The position numbers and the translations under genes are program-made. A stretch of DNA of 24,384 nucleotides from Prorocentrum cordatum (Eukaryota; Sar; Dinophyceae; Prorocentrales; Prorocentraceae), in assembly GCA_963575745.1 (NCBI GenBank), contig CAUYUJ010019280.1, forward strand, positions 66,661 through 91,044, read 5' to 3'. How positions within the stretch are numbered: the stretch's first letter is position 1; the number at the start of each line of letters is the position of its first letter. The notes under the pieces were generated by a model. The model was not told the origin of the DNA and made no database searches. It was given only the letters and a program-made list of their open reading frames with translations. Positions 18,627-24,384 of the stretch are shown here, one piece after another.

Positions 18627-18810
18627 ATATCGTTTAACCGATCCCCATCCCCAGCGGCATGGCCTGGGCCCCGCTGGCCGATTTACCCCCCTAGATGGGG
18701 ATATAGGTCGTTCTCTTCGGGTTTCGAGGGGTGCATCCGCAAGTGGGGTGGTAACGTGGTGGGGATCTCGAAGGGGATGGAGATGGGGATGGGGATTGGT
18801 GAAACGATAC
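18627..18810. mobile_element. Inverted-repeat element F3, copy 2
   Basis: 184 bp. The left end ATATCGTTTAACCGATCCCC and the right end, read inward, GTATCGTTTCACCAATCCCC match over about 28 bp including CATCCCC. Homologous to 13258-13438. Non-coding, MITE-like, with no clear target-site duplication. Confidence 0.78.
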
Positions 18811-18847
18811 CGACTCTAGCGAAACGCTATCAATGACAAAAGCAATT

Positions 18848-18930
18848 ACCGCAGCTCCCTGGAGCTCTCCGAGAGTGGCTTCTGGCCAGAATCTCGAGGC
18901 GACTCCAGCCGTGGCGCCCAGGGAAGGCCA
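18848..18930. repeat. 69 bp dispersed repeat, copy 2
   Basis: Aligns gap-free with 12211-12279 over 69 bp. It lies just left of F1 fragment F. Confidence 0.7.
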
Positions 18931-18939
18931 GCAGTATCG

Positions 18940-19035
18940 TTAGGTCGGGCATGTCCCCCTACATGGGGATTTTGGGCGACAAAACAAAAATACTCAAAAC
19001 ATACATACTCCCAAAAATCTCGAAATAGTTTATAG
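18940..19035 (+). mobile_element. Inverted-repeat element F1, left-end fragment F
   Basis: TTAGGTCGGGCATGTCCCCC, CTACATGGGGATTTTGGGCGA and an A-rich interior resemble copies A and B. No right terminus is found before the C/A homopolymer at 19059. Confidence 0.75.
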
Positions 19036-19058
19036 TACATATGTATATACAAAAAATA

Positions 19059-19082
19059 CCCCCCCCCCCCCCCAAAAAAAAA
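19059..19082. repeat. C15-A9 homopolymer pair
   Basis: Fifteen C followed by nine A. A similar C10-A9 occurs at 19391-19409. Confidence 0.95.
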
Positions 19083-19154
19083 GTCTAGTTTTCGTGTCAT
19101 GACTCGGCTATTCCAGTGGCCGGTCGGTACGATCCGAACACCCCTGGAACGCCC

Positions 19155-19216
19155 TCGGCGAGGCGCAGCTGCTGGAAAGCACCCCGAGGCTGTTAAACCG
19201 CCGGGGACCGACGGAA
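19155..19216 (+). repeat. Dispersed repeat, copy 2
   Basis: Matches 8166-8228 (GGCGAGGCGCAGCTGCTGGA, CCCCGAGGCTG, AAACCGCCG). Confidence 0.65.
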
Positions 19217-19276
19217 ATGCGCAAAAACCTCGAGCTTCGACTCCCAGATATCATTGCACCAGCCTTGCAGACGTGC

Positions 19277-19324
19277 TGCAGCGGATTTCTGCGTGCATTT
19301 CTGCGTGGATCTCTGCGTGGATTT
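19277..19324 (+). repeat. 12 bp tandem repeat, four units
   Basis: Units TGCAGCGGATTT, CTGCGTGCATTT, CTGCGTGGATCT and CTGCGTGGATTT are consecutive. They lie in the 280 bp that separates two repeat segments adjacent at 8.2 kb. Confidence 0.85.
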
Positions 19325-19390
19325 TTGCCCGAAACGGCGAGCGAAAAACGAAGTGAACTTCGCGTGGATTCGTTTTCGTCTTCATTCCTG

Positions 19391-19409
19391 CCCCCCCCCC
19401 AAAAAAAAA
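19391..19409. repeat. C10-A9 homopolymer pair
   Basis: Ten C followed by nine A, like 19059-19082. Confidence 0.95.
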
Positions 19410-19496
19410 CGAAATCCACCTCGAAATCCGGATTTCTGCAGGACACCCCAGTTCCACCCTATCGCTTTCCAGACCAAATCCGCTCTGCGATGTTGT

Positions 19497-19653
19497 CGGG
19501 GGCGCGCAAACATGGATTAGCGATCCATGGATTTGGCGCTCCTCCCAAATGCGGCCGGTGGCGCCTCGCTCGGCGGCAGCAATCCGCGATTTCCCACGGA
19601 ACAAGGACCCGTCGCTAATCCACGCCCCCTTGATCCATGTCTGCGATCGCCTG
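19497..19653. mobile_element. Small inverted-repeat element with CATGGAT termini, copy 2
   Basis: GCGCGCAAACATGGATTAGCG at the left is matched inverted by CGCTAATCC and by GATCCATGTCTGCGATCGC at the right. It shares the core CCAAATGCGGCCGGTGGCG with 8249-8356 but is about 50 bp longer because of extra inverted segments. Confidence 0.65.
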
Positions 19654-19713
19654 ATGTTGGCGCCATGACAGATAGCCGTCCATCCCTGAGCCAGCCTGTC
19701 CCCCCCTCACGTT

Positions 19714-19922
19714 TGGACGCCCGAAATGGGTACGGAAACGATGGGCACAATGCCCAACAACAAATGTCGTCCCAAACCAACAGCGGCTGCTGTTGGGCAG
19801 GCGGCCTTCTATCTCAAATGGACACAGGCCGCGGCGGCGCGGACAGCGAGCCCTGCTCAAAATGAACAGGAACTGCAGTTGGGCATTGTGACAACCCTTT
19901 CAGTGCCCATTTCGATCGTGCC
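19714..19922. mobile_element. Inverted-repeat element F2, copy 2
   Basis: Same length and orientation as 6851-7059, with high similarity through the interior (CCCAAACCAACAGCGGC, GGACACAGGCCGCGGCGG). The right terminus has decayed (CCCATTTCGATCGTGCC), so the inverted repeats are less perfect than in copy 1. Confidence 0.83.
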
Positions 19923-20132
19923 GATGCCCGCCGCCCCCCCCCGGGCAGCGGCCGGCAGAAGACCGAGGCGCGGCGGCGGCGCACCCCAGCTGCAGCCCTC
20001 CCTCGACGACCTGCTCGGGGATCCTGCGGCCGCGGCGGCGGGCGGGTGGGGCGGCCTGGAGCGCCTGGAGCGCCCTCTCCGAAGGGTGGACCTCCGCGTG
20101 CACGGTTTTTCCCCCGGGGCCGCATGCGACCC

Positions 20133-20441
20133 GAGGAGGAGGAGGAGAAGGCGGAGGAGGAGGAGGAGGAGGAGGAGGAGGAGGAGGAGGCGATGGAGGA
20201 GGGGGAGGAGGGGGAGAGGGAGGAGGACGAGGAGGAGGAGGAGGAGTAGGAGGAGGAGGAGGAGAGGCGAAGGAAGGAGGAGGAGGAGGAGGAGGAGGAG
20301 GAGAAGGAGGAGGAGGAGGAGGAGGAGGAGAGAGGAGGAGGAGGAGGAGGAGGAGAAAGGAAGAGGAAGGAGGAGGAGGACGAAGAGGAGGAGGAGGAGG
20401 AGGAGGAGGAGGAGGAGGAGGAGGAGGAGGAGGAGGAGGGG
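20133..20441. repeat. GGA polypurine tract
   Basis: GGA units with scattered GAA, GGC and GAC interruptions, about 309 bp. Confidence 0.96.
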
Positions 20442-20744
20442 TCGCCTGGGCCCTTCGGAGAATCCCTCCGCCTCCGAGGAGCACTCTACGCGAGCGGCGG
20501 GCACGTCCGCATCCACGCCCGCGCGGCATGGGCTCCCGGGGCGCGATCCCGTGGCTGCGCGGCCGCACGGGTGCGCCGGGAGCGGGGCGTCCGCGAAGAA
20601 GAAATCGCCCCGCAGCCGCGGGGCCGCGGCCCGGGGCCAAAGCGCCTGCAAGGCCGCGGGTGCGGACGTGTATGTGCCTCTCGCCCACCGAGTCTGTCGG
20701 CGCTCGGGGCCGGAGAGCAGGAAGGATGCGAGGGAGCAGGAGGG
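20442..20744. other. Unassigned GC-rich sequence
   Basis: About 300 bp of very GC-rich sequence. Open on both strands, but translations are Arg/Ala/Pro-rich without motifs. Confidence 0.5.
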
Positions 20745-20768
20745 AGGCAGAGAGACAGACAGAGAGAC

Positions 20769-20825
<57 letters not shown>

Positions 20826-20873
20826 GGCAGGCAGGCAGACAGACAGACGGACAGACCGACCGACCGACCGACG
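20745..20873 (+). repeat. GACA tetranucleotide tract with variant blocks
   Basis: GAGACAGA units, then GACA units, a GGCA block near 20825-20837, GACA again, and finally GACC units to 20873. The variants lie in contiguous blocks. Confidence 0.93.
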
Positions 20874-20895
20874 GATGGAAGGGGAGAGGGAGAGA

Positions 20896-21093
20896 GGGAG
20901 AGAGCGAGCAGAAACAATCGATACTCAGCAACCACGAAGACCGTTGAACACAGCAACAAAACACACAAAGCGGTCAAGTTGGAGCCACGCTGACTTAGAA
21001 AGAATAGCCTCAGCCGTGTCACGCGAGGCCAAGCAATCTGTGCAGAGCGAAGCCGAAGCCAAGGCTCAAGCTACGCAAGCTGATCTAAACTGA
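20896..21093 (+). CDS. Possible C-terminal coding segment
   Basis: The end of a long plus-strand frame that is otherwise low complexity. Its last 40 or so residues include SWSHADLERIASAVSREAK and SEAEAKAQATQADLN before a TGA stop at about 21093. This is a plausible amphipathic helix with mixed composition, unlike the repeat-derived part. Nothing links it to a known family, and upstream continuity runs through the GACA tract, so it may be a lone exon or chance. Confidence 0.2.
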   Translation, partial: GRERAETIDTQQPRRPLNTATKHTKRSSWSHADLERIASAVSREAKQSVQSEAEAKAQATQADLN

Positions 21094-21225
21094 AGTAATG
21101 AAAAACTCAACCTCTGGGCGTCGAGATAAAATTATCCCGGCAAAGCAACCTAACAGCGATGTGTAGAAGCATATCTGAAAGCATTCCCCTTAAGATTCAG
21201 ATGAAAATCCAGTTGTCGAATTCTG

Positions 21226-21308
21226 CTGTTCTCGCAGTCGTAGTCGCATTCGCGATGACAGTCGCAGCGGCAACGGCAGTCGCAGTCACAGCCTCAGCCT
21301 CAGCCTGC
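21226..21308. repeat. Degenerate GTCGCA hexamer repeat
   Basis: GTCGCA, GTCGTA, GACAGTCGCA and CAGCCTCAGCCT units run directly into the CTC tract, as the hexamer repeat at 2958 does. Confidence 0.7.
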
Positions 21309-22160
21309 CTCCTCCTCTCCTCCTCTTTCTCCTGCTCCTGCTCCTCCTCCTCCTCCTCCTCCTCCTCCTCTTCCTCCTGCTCGTCCTCGTTCTCGTCCTC
21401 CTCGTCTTGCTCGTCCTCCTCCTCCTGGTGCTCTCTCCTCCTCCTCTTCCTCCTCCTCCTCCTCCTCCTCCTCCTCCTGGTGGTCCTCGTTCTCCTCCTC
21501 CTGGTGCTCTCCCCCCCCTCCTCCTCCCCCTCCTCGTCCTCCTCCTCCTCTTCCTCCTCCTCCTCCTCCTCCTCCTCCTCCTCCTCCTCCTCCTCCTCCT
21601 CCTCCTCCTGGTAGTCCTCCCCTCCCCTTCCTCATTCCTCTCCTCCTCCTCCCTCTTTCCTGGTTTCAGCGTCCACGTTCCTCGTCCTCCGCGTCTTGCT
21701 TCGTCCTCTCCTCCTTGGTGTTTTTTCTTCCTCCTCCTCCTCCTCCTCCTCCTCTCCTCCTCTTCATCCTCTCCTCCTCCTCCGTCCCTGGGTGGTCTCG
21801 TTCTCCTCCTCCTGGTGGTCCTCGTTCTCCTCCTCCTGGTACTCTCCCCCCCCCTCCTCCTCCTCCTCGTCCTCGTCCTCCTCCTCCTCCTCCTCCTCCT
21901 CCTCCTCCTCCTCCTCCTGGTGCTCCTCCCCCTCCCCTCCTCCTCCTCCTCCTCCTCTTCCTGGTCGTCCTCCTCCTCCTGGTCGTCCTCCTCCTCCCTG
22001 GTCGTCCTCCTCCTCCTGGTCGTCCTCCTCCTCCTGCTCGTCCTCCTCCTCCTCCTGCTCGTCCTTCTTCTCCTGCTCCTCCTGCTCCTCGTCCTGCTCC
22101 TGCTCGTCCTCGTCCTCCTGGTCTTGCTCGTCCTCCTCCTCGTCGTGCTCTTGCCCCTGC
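21309..22160. repeat. 852 bp CTC polypyrimidine tract with CTGGT interruptions
   Basis: CTC units with recurring TCCTGGTGCTCTCC and CTGGTGGTCCTCGTTCTCC segments (e.g. near 21424, 21476, 21812). Read on the minus strand these give EDHQEEEN-type phrases, so a higher-order repeat is present. Long acidic or Pro/Leu-rich ORFs across it are repeat translations. Confidence 0.94.
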
Positions 22161-22162
22161 TG

Positions 22163-22660
22163 AAAATGTGGCCCAGGAATGGGAGTTCTGGGAAGTCGAA
22201 GAGCACGAAGTTGCCTACAGTTGGCTACGGGCATTCAAAATGTGGCCCGGGAATGGAGTTCTGGGAACTCGAAGAGCACGAAGTGGCCTACAGTTGGCTC
22301 CGGGCATTCAAAATGTGGCCCGGGAATGGAGTTCTGGGAACTCGAAGACCACGAAGTGGCCTACAGTTGGCTCCGGGCATCCAAAATGTGGCCCGGGAAT
22401 GGAATTCTGGGAACTCGAAGAGCACGAAGTGTGTGACTGTTGCATCCGGTATTCCAAATGTGGCCCGGGAATGGCGTTCTGGGAACTCGAAGAGCACGAA
22501 GTGTGTGACTGTTGCATCCGGTTATTCTAAATGTGGCCCGGGAATGGCGTTCTGGGATCTCGAAGAGCACGAAGTGTGTGACTGTTGCATCCGGGTATTC
22601 AGAATGTGGCCTGGGAATGGAGTTCTGGGAAGTCGAAGAGCACGAAGTGTGTGACTGTTG
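22163..22660 (+). repeat. 73 bp tandem repeat, seven units in two variants
   Basis: Units start with AAAATGTGGCCCGGGAATGG and contain GTTCTGGGAACTCGAAGAGC. Units 1-3 end with GTGGCCTACAGTTGGCTCCG. Units 4-7 end with GTGTGTGACTGTTGCATCCG; unit 7 is cut short after ACTGTTG. Period 73 bp rotates the reading frame each unit, so it does not encode a continuous protein repeat. Confidence 0.93.
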
Positions 22661-23166
22661 GTGAAAAACGAGCCCGGCACCTGCCGCCCGGCAACTCCCA
22701 ACACCTGCCCGGACCCCCCTGTGGAGTGATCTGCTGCTCTCTTTTGATCCCACTAGAAACCTATCAGTCTTCGCTGTTAGGTAAAAATGGCAGGACGCTT
22801 CCCTGGGTTTCTGCCTTCTGGGAGGGGGGGGACCATCATAGCACACCATCGATAGAGAAAAAGGGCTCGAGAGGCCTACATCCAGGAGTCCACGTCAAAC
22901 AAAAATATGACGTCGGATGTCTGGGGATGCACCAAGCTGGAGGCCGAAAAATGACGACGAAGGCCCTGATCCTCTGGCACCTGCTTGCCCACTCGAGGGT
23001 GCCGCGGACCGAGCTTAGCCAGCATATTAAAAAGCGGGAAACAGACCCTGCGCGAACACAGAAACGCCATATGCACAGCCATGCGAATTGGCTAGGTTCA
23101 GCCGTCGCGATTCCATACGTTCCCCAAAACAATGCTTGCACTTACGGGTTCGTATTTCTGGCATAA
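22585..23166 (+). CDS. Hypothetical ORF downstream of the 73 bp repeat
   Basis: A 193-codon frame starting in the last tandem unit. The part from about 22890 on looks protein-like: KQKYDVGCLGMHQAGGRKM, ALILWHLLAHSRVPRTELS and HIKKRETDPARTQKRHMHSH, ending in NNACTYGFVFLA before a TAA. The helical stretch followed by basic residues has no family I can name. The true start is unknown, since the frame before 22680 is satellite sequence. No neighbour suggests a function, and a decayed exon or chance is possible. Confidence 0.28.
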   Translation: MHPGIQNVAWEWSSGKSKSTKCVTVGEKRARHLPPGNSQHLPGPPCGVICCSLLIPLETYQSSLLGKNGRTLPWVSAFWEGGDHHSTPSIEKKGSRGLHPGVHVKQKYDVGCLGMHQAGGRKMTTKALILWHLLAHSRVPRTELSQHIKKRETDPARTQKRHMHSHANWLGSAVAIPYVPQNNACTYGFVFLA

Positions 23167-23178
23167 GGAACTGGATAT

Positions 23179-23456
23179 GATTGTCGGTCTGGCGGTGCTG
23201 TGACCGCCGTCGCCGCCCCGTCGCCGCCTCGTCGCCGTCTGTCGTTTGGCCCGATTGTTGTGCTCACCGTCGCCGCTACATCGCCGCGTCACCGCCGCCC
23301 GTCGTCTGGCACTGAAAGTCGGTCTGGCGGTTCCGTGCTAGCCGTCGCCGTCCCATCGCCGCCTCGTCGCCGCCCGTCGTCTGGGCCTGATTGTCGGTCT
23401 GGCGGTTCGTGTTCGCCGGCGCCGACCCGTCGCCGCGTAGTCGCTCCCTCGCGTAG
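23179..23456 (+). repeat. 75 bp tandem repeat, four units
   Basis: Units start at 23179, 23253, 23314 and 23389 (74, 61, 75 and about 68 bp). Each opens GATTGTCGGTCTGGCGG or a variant and continues with CGTCGCCG-rich sequence and CGTCGTCTGG. Where the length is 75 bp, the plus frame repeats PSPPRRRPSSGP and CRSGGS. Confidence 0.85.
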
Positions 23457-23946
23457 ATTCTCCTTTCAAAATAAAATTTTAAGATTTCCCCCCCTTGGAC
23501 TTAACCGCTCATTTTTCCGCATTGCAATTTATATTCGGTTCTGCCCCATCGTCCACCCTGAATATGAATTCATACCATCCCAGCCAGGCTGGTATCCCCC
23601 CTCATCCTCTACAACAAATGCTATGCGCGCACACTCGTTTATCAAAAATCAGCAATGCTCAAAGAGGTCTTGCAAGAAATTGACGAGCTGTGCACGCGCG
23701 CGTCGTCGCTCGCGCATGCCAGAACCTGTCAAAAAACCTTGGTGCTGCAAGGACGTCACAATCAAGTGTCCCGAACACATATCAAAACATATGGTTGCGC
23801 AACAAGAAAGTTCAAGACACAGTTGCGCCCGCGCTCTTGCGAATTATTGGTTTTCGTTCTGTACAAACAGATATATCTACATACACAATGTTCAAACAAA
23901 AAAAAAAAAAAAAAACGTTAAACCAAATGTTGTCACGTTTCTCTGA
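23200..23946 (+). CDS. Hypothetical ORF spanning the 75 bp repeat and a Cys/Lys-rich tail
   Basis: A 248-codon frame. The first 80 or so residues are the 25-residue Pro/Arg/Ser repeat encoded by the tandem array. Next comes a hydrophobic/aromatic stretch (RSFFRIAIYIRFCPIV), then a Cys-rich segment (QQCSKRSCKKLTSC, PWCCKDVTIKCPEH), then a Lys run from the A18 tract. The Cys-rich part overlaps the diverged duplication at 23655-24215, whose conserved frame is a different one. I therefore doubt this frame is translated. No family recognised. Confidence 0.2.
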   Translation: MTAVAAPSPPRRRLSFGPIVVLTVAATSPRHRRPSSGTESRSGGSVLAVAVPSPPRRRPSSGPDCRSGGSCSPAPTRRRVVAPSRRFSFQNKILRFPPLGLNRSFFRIAIYIRFCPIVHPEYEFIPSQPGWYPPSSSTTNAMRAHSFIKNQQCSKRSCKKLTSCARARRRSRMPEPVKKPWCCKDVTIKCPEHISKHMVAQQESSRHSCARALANYWFSFCTNRYIYIHNVQTKKKKKNVKPNVVTFL

Positions 23947-24215
23947 AGGAAAAAAGGGCCTCTCGCGCGCGCATGCCAAAATCTTTCGAACGCACCTGCG
24001 CGGGTGCTGTTAAAAGAACCCCTTTGCAAACAGTGGGACGAAGTGCACACGCGCGTGTCGTCGGGCGCACACGACGAAATCCTTCAAAACCCTAGATTGT
24101 GAAGGATGTAAATATCGACTGTCACGAAACAAAGAACAGCATGGCTCTCCAACGCCACTTTTCAGAACAAAAAGGAAACTGGCGGTCGCACTCTTGCAGA
24201 TTCTGAAGAAAATTA
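23655..24215 (+). repeat. Diverged tandem duplication, period about 345 bp
   Basis: 23655-23870 and about 24000-24215 share GACGAGCTGTGCACGCGCG, GTCGTCG and CGCACTCTTGCGAAT-like blocks in order. In one plus frame the first copy reads LKEVLQEIDELCTRASS-AHA and the second LKEPLCKQWDEVHTRVSS-AH, so similarity is clearer at protein level. A third partial copy may lie at 23965-24005. Confidence 0.55.
23898..23915 (+). repeat. A18 homopolymer
   Basis: Eighteen A. It could be a residual poly(A) of a retroposed sequence on the plus strand, but no source transcript is recognisable. Confidence 0.9.
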
Positions 24216-24274
24216 TCCTGGCGAAGGACCCAAACATATGCAGTCGAGTTACGCACTTGTTGGTATCGTCTTCG

Positions 24275-24384
24275 GTGGAGTTCCCTATGGGGCACGAAGC
24301 GTGTGAGGGGTGTGTCAACATGGGCGCGGTGGTGTCATGCGAACGCAGCCACTCGGGCTTTCGGTGGAGCTCCATGTGGGGCCA
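24275..24384 (+). repeat. Protein-like Cys repeat, two units at the window edge
   Basis: The plus strand reads VEFPMGHEACEGCVNMG, then VVSCERS; 89 bp later a second unit starts VELHVG and runs off the window. These match the minus-strand consensus of the array at 5166-6030 in sequence and spacing. Confidence 0.72.

Noticed and set aside
18217-18940. The two F1 left ends as the two ends of one longer element
   Set aside because: Both fragments are in the same (left-end) orientation, so they cannot be opposite termini.
21286-22234. Acidic and Arg-rich long ORFs that resemble disordered nuclear proteins
   Set aside because: Composition follows directly from the CTC repeat in every frame; only the CTGGT-type higher-order pattern is of interest.
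22163-22660. CRISPR-like or tRNA-like array suggested by the 73 bp period
   Set aside because: No unique spacers separate the repeats, and no tRNA cloverleaf arms or T-loop consensus are seen.

Overview
The window reads as nuclear DNA of a dinoflagellate (inferred, about 0.75). Supporting signs are GC-rich unique sequence, very large simple-repeat tracts, dense small inverted-repeat elements, no compact intact genes, and a decayed Ty1/copia-like retroelement whose protease resembles those I know from dinoflagellate genomes. A run of exactly 100 N (9285-9384) marks a draft-assembly gap. I see no rRNA, tRNA, spliced-leader RNA, CRISPR array or bacterial operon, and no complete conserved gene.

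Layout. 1-4100, minus strand: remains of a copia-like retroelement, read from high to low coordinates as a possible capsid-like segment (about 3780-3550), a CCHC zinc knuckle (2658-2617), a RING-like finger (1639-1502) and a retropepsin-like domain (about 1130-743, continued in another frame to 448). Zinc-ligand His positions are Arg and the expected catalytic Asp is His, so the element looks dead. 4296-4961 holds an unrecognised ORF. 5166-6030 is an 87-90 bp tandem repeat that reads on the minus strand as a roughly 30-residue Cys-containing module, broken by a 162 bp CA/CACG tract; two more copies lie at the right edge (24275-24384) in the opposite orientation.

6.2-9.8 kb and 18.2-19.9 kb are islands of small non-autonomous elements. 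Family F1 (GGTCGGGC termini, 138-168 bp) has four complete copies, each between 8 bp direct repeats, a fifth near 11.7 kb among these four, and two left-end fragments. F2 (209 bp) and F3 (181/184 bp) have two copies each. There are also fold-back hairpins and other paired repeats.

9.2-11.6 kb is dominated by a 993 bp polypurine tract. 12.0-15.1 kb holds several short tandem arrays in otherwise featureless sequence. 15.6-17.5 kb is a tandem duplication (offset 1019 bp) carrying two copies of an exon-like segment with one predicted membrane helix. 20.1-22.7 kb holds GGA, GACA and CTC tracts and a 7-copy, 73 bp tandem repeat. 22.7-24.4 kb is less GC-rich and carries a 75 bp tandem repeat and a diverged duplication.

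The coherent systems are the retroelement remnant, the small DNA-element families and the duplicated exon-like unit. Everything else is repeat structure or unassigned sequence.
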